Positions 44,260 to 54,985 of a stretch of DNA of 64,000 nt are shown in pieces. Under the pieces are notes generated by a model, which ran no database searches, was not told where the DNA came from, and saw only the letters and a list, made by a program, of their open reading frames with translations. The DNA is from Phoronis australis (taxonomy: Eukaryota > Phoronida > Phoronidae): positions 767,329 to 831,328 of the forward strand of contig NMRA01000038.1 in NCBI GenBank assembly GCA_002633005.1. The letters are read 5' to 3'. The position numbers and the translations under genes are program-made. Within the stretch, counting starts at the first letter, position 1. Each line of letters opens with the position of its first letter.

Positions 44260-44975
44260 AGTGTGAATGAGCCACTTTTTGAATGTAAACTCACCCTGGC
44301 CAGAGTGAACGTGTTTGACATATTGCTGTGTGGAGGAATGCACAATATATTGTTCACTTCTTTGTTTGAAATAAATACTCCCTTGGGCCTTGGTAGACAC
44401 ACGTGTGATCTAGTGAGAGAAGCTGTATTTTGATGGCATTGCAAGGCAGCGGGTGTGTGCGCCGAATGCATTTGGAGGGTCAGTACATCCATCGGCTTCT
44501 GATGAGGAGAGTTGACCACGGTCCACTTTTAATGAAATTGAGTCTAGGTGGGTAATACATAAAGGAAAACGGAGCTACAAATCTGCTCATATTTTGAAAG
44601 CGTTCTTGAGTACTGGTGTCCAGTGTACACCTACAGCCATGTCCAAAGACATGAGGTTAGCGAAGAATGGCCACAAAAACGTTTTAAATGAGGTAACTGC
44701 TTAAAAGAGGCCCAAACCCGTGGCTTCTTTTCTCGCATGGGTACCACCTCTCAATCTGGCTGCGGGATGGAGATGCACGAGCGGTGGAGGGAGAAATCAT
44801 AAGATCCGAAGTATTACATGAAGTTCTGGAAAACCTGGGTTATACGCAGTCCGTTCTATTGGGAAGCGAACACCTTTTTCTGTTGGTTGATTGTCGAGGA
44901 TTAAGATCCACATTCTTTATTGATGTTGTATGTTCATACATTTTGACTTGTTCAATACTTTATATCCTCACATGA
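44260..44975 (+). pseudogene. Decayed coding segment shared with D1, family unknown
   Basis: Reads ECKLTLARVNVFDILLCGG, MHNILFTSLFEINTPLGLG and RHTCDLVREAV before a stop. Then, in 44784-44975, EGEIIRSEVLHEVLENLGY, TQSVLLGSEHLFLLVDCRG and LRSTFFIDVVC. The last part is missing from D1, which stops after ENLG because of a deletion. Stops and frameshifts lie between the blocks. The gene family is not recognised. The preserved residues in both copies argue for a real ancestral protein. Confidence 0.45.
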
Positions 44976-45004
44976 GTTTATTCTGCTGTAAAAAGAAGGA
45001 GAAT

Positions 45005-46500
45005 CACTCAAAATATTTATTTAAACTTTTAATCTTTGTTACCCTTAAAGGTTGAAATTTACATATGCACCGTTTTCAGTCAATCCCATGGGGGACCTTC
45101 AGATACCGTGGAAATACTCCTCAGATAATTATTTGACAGGCATCACGATGTACACTTCATAAAAATGCTAGTTTTACATATTTGATAAAGACTAAGGTCT
45201 TCATCCTCTAGCATCTTTACATATTACAAGTTCTCGCCATAACATTTCACTATACCACCAACCTCTGTAGTAAGGTTACCGTTCTGTAAAGAATGTCTTA
45301 CCTGAAAATGTTTGAATGCAAGCATAAGGGCCATTGTCTGGATGCTCATCTTCAAATGAATGGAAGTGGGACGTTTCATACAATGGGACACAGTTTTACT
45401 TCCACGCCAGTTATATTAGAATTATCTAACAAAAGCAGTTTTTTGGATACACGCTAATCCAGAAAACCCATATCATAAATGGCGAAAAGGTTTATGCCAG
45501 CAGTCAGGATTCCTTTCATGTGGCCGTTCAAGCAAACATTGCCAACAGCTCTTTAGGCTAAAACGTGTCGCTGAACTAACTACAAAGCTCTTAGAAAAAA
45601 TCAAATTAGAGACGATTTCATAACCCATACCAAAGCCTGTTGAAAGGTAAAAGTTTTATGCTTCCTAGTTACCTGCTACACTCTGATACAGTGCACTTTG
45701 GGGATTGATCTGAGAAACACTGTGTTATACACGAAGACGTCGCTGTACGAGTAGAATCGCGTGTTGTAATATGTTGAGGGACCAAGCCCCTCGGAACCTT
45801 CACAATCTCTATCACTTTCCCTCTTGTCCTATACCCTACGCGTTACTACACCATCAATACCAATTTGAAGTGAATATTGTCACCTCATTACATAGAAAAA
45901 TCGCTAAGTTAACAGAAGGAGGGCGGCTCGTCCCCTGATCCCCCTTCTTTCGGCCTCCAATGGTCCCAAACCCTTCTAAATTAAAAAATTACCACTAAAC
46001 GAATACAACGCATGATGTTTGTATTGCATATTTTTATATAAAACTGCTGTGTAATCATTGTTGCTGAGTAGACAAATAGTGCAAGGTGTACTCAGTAAAA
46101 GCACATGTTAACCACTAAGAGGGCAAAAGACGAAAGTTTTGATTTCATGTATCTGCTAAACTACCCCAATACTATCAAATAACACTTGTTTCATATTCAC
46201 ACATCCTATATCCGTTGCTCGCTTTCTCTTTGAAAATGGCCAAAATCAGCCCGTTGAAAATTCTCAATTTTTGAAAAGCCAGCACTTAAATACGAAAATG
46301 TCTGTCTTAATAAAAACGTCTTTCTGGATCTTAGGTCAGATACGTCAACTGAAAAAATCAAATGTGAATTAGTGCATATCTAGGGGAAGACCGAGCCTTC
46401 ATAAAGTTTCAGGAAAATCTGTGGCGGTCGATGTAGAACCACCAGAAAGTGCTCTCAGGACTTGCTACAGAGAAAAAAGAGTGCTGTTGGCCTGATCCCT
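45005..46500. other. Left part of D2-specific insertion
   Basis: No ORF with a recognisable domain. May be the 3' flank or UTR of the reverse-strand LINE debris that follows. Confidence 0.35.
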
Positions 46501-46689
46501 TTTGAGGTACACCAAGCGTGTTTAGGCCGCAAGGCCAGGCCCATTACACTAATCACCTGATAATGACTCATGGGGACACGACATCATCGGTTTCCTTACG
46601 GGTAAAATCTTCCAATCTGCCCGTTTGTTCCAGAGAAATAGAAAGACTGTTAAACCTGAATGAACTAGCAATGTTAACCAGACAGGTTA

Positions 46690-47115
46690 TGTATCCATCA
46701 AGTAGAGATTACAGTGTCTTACCTTTGTTCTGCAGCACTTGTAGGCAACTGATAAGCAAGTTTTTGGTATAAAACAGGACGCACTTGCTCGTTCTTTTGC
46801 AAGTTTGTCAGCAAATTTGTTACCATCAATGCAAACATGGGCTTTAACCCAGGTCACAAGGACAGCTCTACCAACTGTGGTTTTAAGCTCGCGTTTAGAC
46901 AGGCCTGCACACAACGGGCGTTGATCTTTAAAAGCTGCTTGGCTGTCTGAGAGTCTCAAGCACACAAAGGAATGGTTCGCTGCTGCTGGCTTCCACTTCC
47001 TCAGCAAACCTTATTGTATGCACTATGGTGCTCAGGTGAATATCTCGACATTGAGCTGTGGCCGTATGAAGTGAATGTGTCTTCAACGTATCATTTCCAC
47101 AGTTTGGGTGGCTCA
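46690..47115 (-). pseudogene. RNase H fragment of a LINE, reverse strand
   Basis: Reverse frame 46687-47007 reads LSDSQAAFKD, then VLVTWVKAHVCIDGN, then KFADKLAKERASAS. This is the C-terminal half of a type I RNase H as carried by I/R1-type LINEs (SDSxAAL, WVxxHxGxxGNExAD). The GHxG-type glycine is replaced by C. The upstream half continues in another frame (46928-47116, HTATAQCRD). Broken and partial. Confidence 0.65.
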
Positions 47116-47159
47116 CTAGTTTAGCTAAGAGCTATTTGCTTAAACCACTCTATGTAGAT

Positions 47160-47882
47160 ATTGGCTAAGATGGATGATAATGGTGAACCTATTGACATGC
47201 CATGGCTCTGGTCATAGGACTTCTCTTGAAACTAAAAGTAAGTGGCAGTTATATAGAATGAGGCCATTTCGAGGATCGAAATCCGTTTCTCAGTTGGTGT
47301 ATGGTCATTGTCCAATTTCAATCTCAGTAGCAGAAGTACCTCTGTCGTTGGAACAGATGTGAACAGACCTTCAGCACCAAAACTCAGCATTATGTCACTT
47401 GGTTCAATATTGTTAGGATTGTCGCGAACTGGTTTGAGTTCTACACGTACGAGTCAAATTTTGCTGACGAGTGGGGATAATATGGCGTTGAGGAACTTAG
47501 CTAGTTGGTGGCAAGGTGAACCGCTGCTGCAAATGATTGGTCACCGTGTCATTGGCATGTCCGATTTGTGTATCCTAGGTTTTCCATACACGTGTGGGGC
47601 TTTTGTGCTGTTCGGGTTGATTTGGAATATTTCATGCGGTATTGAAGCCTGTTAATTAAGTTTTCACCAGGGTTGTGGTCTTCCTTTCAACAATTTTGTT
47701 CTTATCTATCTTTCGTTCCCTGTGCTATCCACTGGAACGTAAAGCTGTCACCAGTCTTGCAGTCGTCTTTCTCCAAAACCACTGTTACATTGCCTTTGTC
47801 AGGTTGCAAGAGGATTTGGTTCGTCTTTTTATAGCGTCAGATCATTCCCGTTCAAGTTAGGTCTCGCAACCTTAAGCTTAGG
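47160..47882 (-). pseudogene. Penelope-like element reverse transcriptase, reverse strand
   Basis: Reading leftwards in shifting frames: LLQPDKGNVTVVLEKDDC, then PHVYGKPRIHKSDMP, PIICSSGSPCHQLAKFLN, then PSDIMLSFGAEGLFTSVP, and finally GMSIGSPLSSILANIYIEWF. These are the characteristic Penelope RT motifs (DKGxxxVVL, YGxPKIHK, SSPxHxLAKFL, SFDVxSLFTSVP, GSPLSPILANIYME). At least three stops or frameshifts. No GIY-YIG endonuclease seen. Part of the insertion that interrupts D2. Confidence 0.8.
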
Positions 47883-48055
47883 AAGTGTTTCTCTGCCTGC
47901 AGTTGACACTCGTTGTGTCTCATGATTGGCTCGTGGTAGTTTGGCAGCAGGCGCTTCAGTGCTAGCTACAACATTCATTAATGCAACCTCTTTTGGTCTT
48001 ATGGCATTTAGTTTAGACCATAAGACAAGAGTTTTTATTTAGCACTCTTCAGTAC

Positions 48056-48559
48056 GTCTCTGCTACATTCATTCGACCACTTCTTGCATAGAGTGTTGTT
48101 TCTTTCGTTGTGTATGACGTTGTTTGACCTGTCCATTATAATTTTCACATAATCGTTATACAGCTGTTTCCAGTCGCTGAGAGTCTTCAGCCCTTAGACT
48201 GATGTTCGTCTAGTGTTTGATGCTGCTGATCTTACCATTTCTAGTCTGGTGGCCAACGTGTAAGAGGCACGTGTGCATCAACGTCCTCCTCTTTGACTTT
48301 ACAGGGTAATTTTGGCTTTTAGGCTTCTAGAAATGATATTGTTATCTTTACATCGCTTCGGGGAACTAAGCTGCCCTGTTCCTTACAAAACTTGAATTGC
48401 CTCTTCTCTAAGTTTCTGGATGCTGCATTTCCGTCGGGGCCATACCGAGTACGGGTGAAAACTACACTCATATTGTGGAAAGGACGAAAAAATCCCTACT
48501 AAAAACTGTGCCTAAGTACCACTTGAAGTATTCCATTAGCTCAATCTAATCAACACAAA
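48056..48559. other. Unannotated spacer
   Basis: No supported gene; between the end of D2 and the second Penelope fragment. Confidence 0.35.
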
Positions 48560-48599
48560 AGCCCTGCATATCAAGACCTACAAAACGCAAACCAGCTAG

Positions 48600-48925
48600 A
48601 GAGGCATGTGGGACCAAACAACATTAGTAAGCCTTGCCACCAACTAGTTCATTTCCTCAGCGGCATAACATACCAGTCGACAAGACTGGTTCGTACATGA
48701 ACTTATCAAAACACTTCGTGACAATCCTAACATCAATCAACATTTAAATGGAAATTGTACCATTCTGTGTAAATACAATCACAGTTACAATAGAAATTCC
48801 AAGAGCAGATGCATGGCATGGCATTGGCTTCACCACTATCACCAGTCTTAGCTAATCTGTATATGGAGTGGTTTGAGCAAACAACTCTGATCAGCTCAAT
48901 CAGTAGGCGTGCTAAAATGTGGAAA
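48600..48925 (+). pseudogene. Second Penelope-like RT fragment, forward strand
   Basis: Forward frames with shifts read CHQLVHFLSGI, FVHELIKTLRDNPNINQHL and GMALASPLSPVLANLYMEWF. It is related to, but distinct from and in opposite orientation to, the fragment at 47160-47882. Short and broken, only the middle of the RT. Confidence 0.7.
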
Positions 48926-49508
48926 TGATACAGAATACAGATGACGCATTCGCTACAGCCACGCCCCAAATAATCTCGATATAGAGTGATTTATTGAAAT
49001 ATTTATATATAGCCATAGGCGCCGCAAAGTATAATATATACAGGACAGTACATTGTCAGGCGCGTTACAAACTGGATAATAAATTGTGACACTTGAAAGC
49101 ATGATGGACGAATTTTAAATGTCGGGTATCCGGACTTCTCATGAGATATTCAAATTTTGATATCGTAAGAGAATGACAAAAACCATCACTTAAGAACTGA
49201 ACCCAAAGGTCTTGGTACGCACTGCAAACTAACACAAGGTGGTAGGCCTATTCGTCCTCTACACATCCCGAATTACATAACTCACAGAACCTATTTTCGG
49301 AGGGAGTATTTGTGTGTTAACTAGTAACTGGACAGCATAGCGCGCCTACGACAAGATTCGCGAAGAAGCCTTGCAACAGCACCGAACCATATCCTAGGTG
49401 TGTTGGTGAACAGACAACATCATGCAGTCTACTGCAAAACTCGCACTGAACGGTACCTCGACTACAACTTCAGTCATACAGAAGCAGTTATAGTGCTAAG
49501 AAACACCA
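48926..49508. other. Unannotated spacer
   Basis: No supported gene or repeat; short frames only. Confidence 0.35.
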
Positions 49509-49515
49509 GTATTAC

Positions 49516-49755
49516 ATGGGCGCACCCGGGGGGGGGGCTCGAATTGGGCAAAAAGGTCCGCCTCAGCGAAACAAGAAGTCCGAGTAAACGAAACAAATTC
49601 ACGAAGTCCACAGGAATTCTGCGCGGATGCACAATTCCTAGGCCTGAACCTAGTGGCCCTCATGTGTTTTTTTAGTCTTCGTTGATTTTTGTTAGTAAAA
49701 GGTCGGCAAATCGAAAAATTCGAGCCCCCCTATATTTTAGGCTGGGTGCATGCAT
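49516..49755. mobile_element. 240-bp MITE with GTATTAC target duplication
   Basis: Exact GTATTAC at 49509-49515 and 49756-49762. Ends: ATGGGCGCACCCGGG on the left, and on the reverse strand ATGCATGCACCCAGCC on the right. CTCGAATT occurs in both halves in inverse orientation (GGGGCTCGAATT, AATTCGAGCCCCC). Same family as 1495-1650. Non-coding. Confidence 0.75.
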
Positions 49756-49762
49756 GTATTAC

Positions 49763-50429
49763 CTGACAAGTGACTACACTGCCAGCATCTGTTCATTAAA
49801 CATTCCTTTAGCATTGCATATCCCAATCGTGAATTCAAAAACAAGACTTCAATTGCAATTTTGACGTATGAACGTACCCAACGCCAGTGTACGTGTTATG
49901 TTCACTAAGACGAGAGTTTCGTAAATAAACTTTTGCCATATCCGTGCCTCGTCGATGTCCCGCGGAAAAAGTGACGAGCCACAGCGCGGCCAAATACTAT
50001 GTTGTCACAACCACCGCAAACGCAACGCCTCGACTTTACTTAATATACCATATACCACGGGAATACGAGCAACGCTAGCTGAGGACATTTCATGCTAAGT
50101 ACAATGGAGGTTGACTGATTGGTTGTTCCGATTTTGCGGAATGATTTTATGGCAACGAAAGCCGACGCAAAAGATTGCACCACAACTTTAGCAGCAGAAT
50201 AACATAGAACGCCAGTCCTCCATGAGTGGTCTGAACATTGCAGCGTTCTGTGGTTCAGTAACTTTCCCAGACGTGAGGGGGGCTGAACGTGCGATAATAT
50301 CTGGCTTAACTTAACTTTCATTTTTATCAGCCCACCCCAGTCAGGCTAGATACGATCTGATCGGAGATTAGAGCAATTATCAAACAAAAGAACCAGAATG
50401 GAGTTAATTGGCTACGGGGGGNGTAAATT
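49763..50429. other. Unannotated spacer with one undetermined base
   Basis: Nothing recognised. The base at 50422 is N inside a G-run (GGGGGGNG), a likely sequencing ambiguity. Confidence 0.5.
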
Positions 50430-50470
50430 TCCCAACTTGTTGTTGGGGTACACAATCGAACAAGTTGGGA
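50430..50470. repeat. Perfect 12-bp hairpin
   Basis: TCCCAACTTGTT and AACAAGTTGGGA with a 17-nt loop. Close to the undetermined base at 50422. Possibly a transposon end; no partner element was found. Confidence 0.8.
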
Positions 50471-50853
50471 GCAACGGGATGTCGCCGTCACGATTCTCAC
50501 TCACAGCAACCGTTCAAAATAGGAAAATATATTTTTCATCGAACAATATTTTACAGAAAGTGTGGGAGTGGTGTTTCGGCCCCGGGTTTCTTGTCCGTGG
50601 ATCCCAGTTCTGTTTTAAAGGTCGGGCTTCGTGTGTTTTCGGGCTGGTTAGCTGTTTTGAAGTTGCAGGCGTCCGTTTTCGACTTCGTGATATCTGTATT
50701 AATCGGGCTTCCTGTATCGATGGAGCACCCTGTGTAGATGAACTCCCTTATTGCATTCTATGCTCAATATAGCGGCCATCTTTCTTCACGACAAAACGGA
50801 GCCGTTTAATTCTTTCAACCAGAAATGCATTTCCATCTTTCTTCCATCGATAT

Positions 50854-51228
50854 TTACTCCCGTGACATAATTATCCTGTCTTTTAACTCGTGCTCAGTCA
50901 ATTTGTCTCTCATTCCCAAGTAAACTTTCTGCTTCAGAGAGTCCCATTTGGCACAGTCCATTGGATTGCAGTTAAAACTTTGCGGAGGCCACGCATCCTT
51001 TTTGATGAATTTTGGTGTGGCCTCCTCGAAATGAGCTTGGGTTAAGTTTGCTCGTGTGTGAAAGAGCCCCATCTTGCTGAAACATCGTCTGCAATCCGGA
51101 CGAAGATTTTCATCCAATGAACTACATGTAGCGTTGACTTTGGCCCTATCAGCGTTAGCGGAAACCATTACTTTTCTGGAAAATCTGGAAGTCTCATATA
51201 TGATAGAGTCGAGAAGGCTGAGTTTCAC
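50854..51228 (-). pseudogene. mariner/Tc1-superfamily transposase fragment
   Basis: Reverse frame of 124 aa. It contains KVMVSA, then FSKMGLFHTRANLTQAHFEE (the region of the second catalytic D, normally QQDGAxxHT, here damaged). Then come PKFIKKDAWPPQSFNCNPMD and CAKWDSLKQKVY, the third catalytic region (WPPQSPDxNPMDYxxWD). About the C-terminal third to half of an IS630/mariner-type transposase. The second aspartate is lost by an internal deletion, and N-to-D-type changes surround the third. A dead copy; TIRs not found. Confidence 0.75.
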
Positions 51229-51769
51229 GTTTTGTTTCTTCCGCCTAACCCTTTCTCCTTGAAACAGGTTTCAATTGTAAATTTATGACTTTCACTCAAA
51301 GACATCCTTACAAACAGAAATATAGGACAGAACTGATTTGGATACAGATGTAACAATTAAAAACACTAGACTTGAGACCCAGGCAGGCAATCTTTTTGAC
51401 TGACAGATGCCAGCACAGCATGAACTCGGCGAAAGTTATAGTAAGAGATTGAATTTTTCACCCTGCTGTATTGAATTTCACAGTACTTCCATAAGTTTCA
51501 TATTTCTCTTACATACTTTATAGACTTGTTGACGACAGCCTGAAGATACATTGGGAAAACTTTGAACGTATTCGGTTGGTCATTTGCCGAAAATTTACTT
51601 GTCAAAAAGTAGCTCAGTTTTTTTGGGGGACACATGATATACATGTTGTGACAACTTCAAATCAAGTTTCTTTTCTCGATTTTCCCCTTCTCCTGGTGGC
51701 CTAAACTATGCTGTTTCCCTCGGTTTCATCTGGACGCTTGTAAATTATTAGAGTTCGGTGTCTCGCGGC
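51229..51769. other. Unannotated spacer
   Basis: No ORF or repeat recognised. Confidence 0.35.
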
Positions 51770-54130
51770 TAGAAAAAAATCAATCACACGTGTTCTTATT
51801 TAAAATACAGGGCAATTTCTCACGTAGTCTCGCGAAGTATTGCTTTTTATCGAGTTCCTAGCGTTACTGAACTCTGCCTGGCTCAGTAGAGTTCTATCCA
51901 ATGAGTTACATATATTAAGTTATCGGATTGGTTCTATCCACAGAACTTTAGCCCTGGAATGCCAACTCCGATCTTGTGGCCGTTTGGGTCGCGCCGCGTA
52001 ACGTCCGCCGTTCTTCACCCAAATTTCCTAAGAGCCATATCATCAGAACGCCCTTTGTCAGTTGATGATTATACCAGTAGCAAAAGACAAACAATTTAAT
52101 TCATATGTAATGGAGCCGTCTCTGATTACACAGCGACACTTGAATCACACCCACAGAGCCGTAAACATACGTCAGGCAAATTTGCTGCCTCGTTTTCGTG
52201 CCACTGGCGTTTCACATGTTATTTGTTGTTTTCTGATTCTTTACAAGCTTTTTCTAGATAGCATTACTCTATTCGTTAATACCAACGAGGTAGTACTGCT
52301 GTGCAACTCCGACGTGAGAAAGTTTGAAAAACTGAACAAAACCCCTTGGCCTTGCGTAATCTGAAATTCTTCGCCTCCTCCGACATCAATGGGAGACACA
52401 CGAAAATGCGCCCGATTTCAGTCCAAAATGAGGTTACGCGCTTTCTTACCTCCGGGACAAAAGAGAGTTCTAACGTCGGATAACCGGGACAGCATGCCTG
52501 ACTGGCTAAAAATATTTTTAATTCGAAAAACCAAGAGTATTGCTAAAATGCGAAAAATAACAGCGTGCAATATAAACATAAAAACGAAATGAACCAGAGA
52601 GGTTATATAAATGACTAGTTAAGCAATTAGAGAAATAATTCCAATGTCAAAAGTTTTAGAATAGGGTCCCTCACACTCTCTGTGGATAATTTAGTCATAC
52701 ATTCGTCATCCAAAATTATACTTTTTATGTATTACAATTAATTGGACTTTGGCGCCGTTTGATGCAATTACATTCTTCACTAAAAATCAGAAAGCAGTGA
52801 CATTTACGAAAAATGCGATAAACTACTTTAAGTATCGAGTGTACGAAATTTACAGATAGAGGTTTTAAGTCTTATATATAAAAACGGGTAAACATCAATC
52901 ACAATGCTTTAAAATGTACTGTGGATATCTCGTCGCATTGGTTGCAGTGTAGGACTTACCATAAAAGTTTAGAAATAAACTCTTTTTTCAGAAATTAAAA
53001 GTTAGTTACCCTCATAGCGATACATGTAGTGTATACGTTACCTTAAACAAGAGACATTGGAACACATTTTTACGATTGTTATAATTATTCACTTAAAAAA
53101 GTGGACTCTGGGAAATAACGATATCATAAAAAGAGACAGTGTTATACACCTGTTACATATAGTTGTCACGGTCAAAATGGAGCAACTGGATTGAAAAGCG
53201 GGTCTAACCCAAAACGCAAGAATGAAATGTTCGCTGCAACACACGACGTCGATAGCGACAGCGTTTGTTGTCAAACGGCAGATGTAACACCCAAACACGA
53301 CCGACAAAGTTTTTGTTGTTGTTTTCTTGTAATTGAAAGGAAAATTGCGTGTGACGCAGAAATCCTAGAAACATCACTCTCTCTTCTTTTTCGTTAGTTA
53401 GTAGAGCGGGAATATATGGCTATGTAGGAAATTACAATAGTATATGATAGCAAGTCAATTTGTCCGTTGTCAAAAAGCGGAACATCATTTCTCGTGGCGG
53501 CGCACACACTTAGCTAGGGAATTAAATTTTTTTCGAAAGTTACGTAAACACATCTGTTTTTAGGACCTAGAGGACTTTTCATTCACACCAAATGTACTGA
53601 CTTCTTTCCGTAAAATACTGTAACTTGATTTTAACACCCCAATGCCGTAGTCTTCTCCTTCCATGCCATGGAAGGAGAAGACTACGGCATTGGGGTGTTA
53701 AAATGATGTATGATAGGTTGTCGAAGGTGGATCTAACACTGGAGCTAGAAAGATATCAGAGGCCAAACTACTCCCGGCATCCACCCAGGGTTACAATACA
53801 GGTCGGTGCTTATAACTGAAGAATGACCAGTGTAATAGCCAGATTTGTTGACCTTGCCGAGAAAGCGCTGATCCGGAACCGTAGCGGCAGTCTTCCTCAT
53901 CAAGAGTCTCGTTTGATGAACAGCAAAAAACAAAATGAAAGTGAAGCAATGAAATTAGGTTTGGTTTGATAAAGTTCTACAAATCTCTACCATAACTCAG
54001 TAGAGCAGGCAGCAGGAAATTCTCAGTGCAAATTCTGGGGGATAGTCTCGGAGTTGCAAGTAGAATGTAGATCTCGTCAGGTCTCGTGCGGGAGTTGACA
54101 TCGAAGACCGTCTTTGGTACTTATCTCCCA
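51770..54130 (+). repeat. Foldback repeat family, copy X3
   Basis: Same orientation as X2: starts at the block with TCTCACGTAGTCTCGCG (51817; 4053 in X2) and runs through 53640 with matching words. It then continues to the tail that X2 has at 7330-7530. It contains about 450 bp not in X2 (52060-52500) and a palindromic expansion at 53628-53704. No inverted partner is seen next to it. Confidence 0.7.
53628..53704. repeat. Perfect palindrome, 38-bp arms, 1-nt centre
   Basis: 53628-53665 is the exact reverse complement of 53667-53704, with a single C at 53666. The outer left end (GATTTTAACACC) is shared with X2 at 5686-5700, whereas the right arm exists only here. Confidence 0.97.
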
Positions 54131-54351
54131 TAGTAGAAGTTTCTGTCGCGAGAGGGCGCGTCATATTTAAAATGGCTGGTCTTGGTGCAGGATCTACTGT
54201 AGTTAGTGAATAGTGTAGTTACAAAAGTTGGAAAATGAAGTAAACTACATGGTCATTTTTGCGAATTGAATTGGATTGTGCTACTTTATGGTAAGTATCG
54301 ACATCACTTTACGAACATCTCCTCATTTATTAAGCTCGATAAAATCATAGA

Positions 54352-54534
54352 TCATATTACGGGCGTCCTCGGGCTTACCTTCTCTGCCTCTGCCAGGTCT
54401 GATCCACAGCCACAGCAACAGGCGTCCTCAGCTTCTGATCGTCCCCAATACACTACATATAATACTACAAGCAATGACATTCCCGACCATAATTTCCACG
54501 TGTGCTTCACTTCAGCCGTCCATATCAAACGCAA
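54352..54534 (-). CDS. Putative first exon encoding a membrane-anchor peptide (left copy)
   Basis: The reverse frame begins MRLIWTAEVKHTWKLWSG, then a hydrophobic helix MSLLVVLYVVYWG, then SEAEDACCCGCGSDLAEAEK. It is followed immediately by GTAAGC, a good splice-donor match, at about 54378-54373. Residues after the donor are probably intron. An inverted copy at 54850-54985 keeps the helix and the EAEDAC word with many substitutions, so the peptide frame appears conserved. Protein family not recognised and no downstream exon was found in the window. It may be a short signal-anchor exon of an unidentified membrane or secreted protein. Confidence 0.4.
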   Translation of the reverse strand: MRLIWTAEVKHTWKLWSGMSLLVVLYVVYWGRSEAEDACCCGCGSDLAEAEKVSPRTPVI

Positions 54535-54698
54535 AACTCAATAAATTTACACAACTAACAAGGTTTCAACAAACCATTAGCAATTGTTCTTTCTTCTAAT
54601 TACCGTTCACGGTGTCCTGCTCCAGCGATATCGCAACAAATTCGCAGTCAAAGTACAAAAATGTTCCCAAAAAGCCCAGCATCTAGCCTCATTGGATG

Positions 54699-54835
54699 GT
54701 TCAAGGTATGATGGTACGGCAATTTGCCAGTTCCTCACGGAAGATTACGAAATGGTCTGGCTAAGTGTGGAGTTATCGATGTTGTGACAGTCCGTGACAA
54801 ATCGGCAATTGCCATACCGTCCTTGAAACCTTGTT
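54699..54835. repeat. Inverted repeat between the two exon-like copies
   Basis: GGTACGGCAATTTGCC with TCACGGA near 54712-54745 pairs with the reverse of 54790-54830 (GGTATGGCAATTGCC, TCACGGA). It lies at the head-to-head centre, where a shared promoter would be. Confidence 0.65.
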
Positions 54836-54839
54836 TTGT

Positions 54840-54985
54840 GTAAATTTATTGAGTTTTGTGTTTGATATGGACGGCTGAAATGAAGCACCCGTGGAATTTC
54901 TGGTTGGGAGTGTCATACCTTGTAGTATTATATACAGTGTACTGGGGATGATCAGAAGCTGAGGATGCCTGTGGTCCGATCGTCC
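54840..54985 (+). pseudogene. Inverted second copy of the membrane-anchor exon
   Basis: The forward frame reads LIWTAEMKHPWNFWLG, SYLVVLYTVYWG, then a stop, then SEAEDACGP. It is clearly homologous to the reverse frame at 54352-54534. The TGA in place of the R codon and loss of the cysteine cluster suggest this copy is dead, unless the peptide is read only to the helix. Confidence 0.45.

Larger units (their letters stand above)
39256..48055. repeat. Segmental duplication, copy D2
   Basis: Same orientation and order as D1, about 15.6 kb away. It has about 100 bp extra near 42290-42400 and a 2.9-kb interruption at about 45005-47884 that holds RNase-H LINE and Penelope debris. Lacks the MITE, the 13-mer block and the 2.4-kb block of D1. 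Confidence 0.9.
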
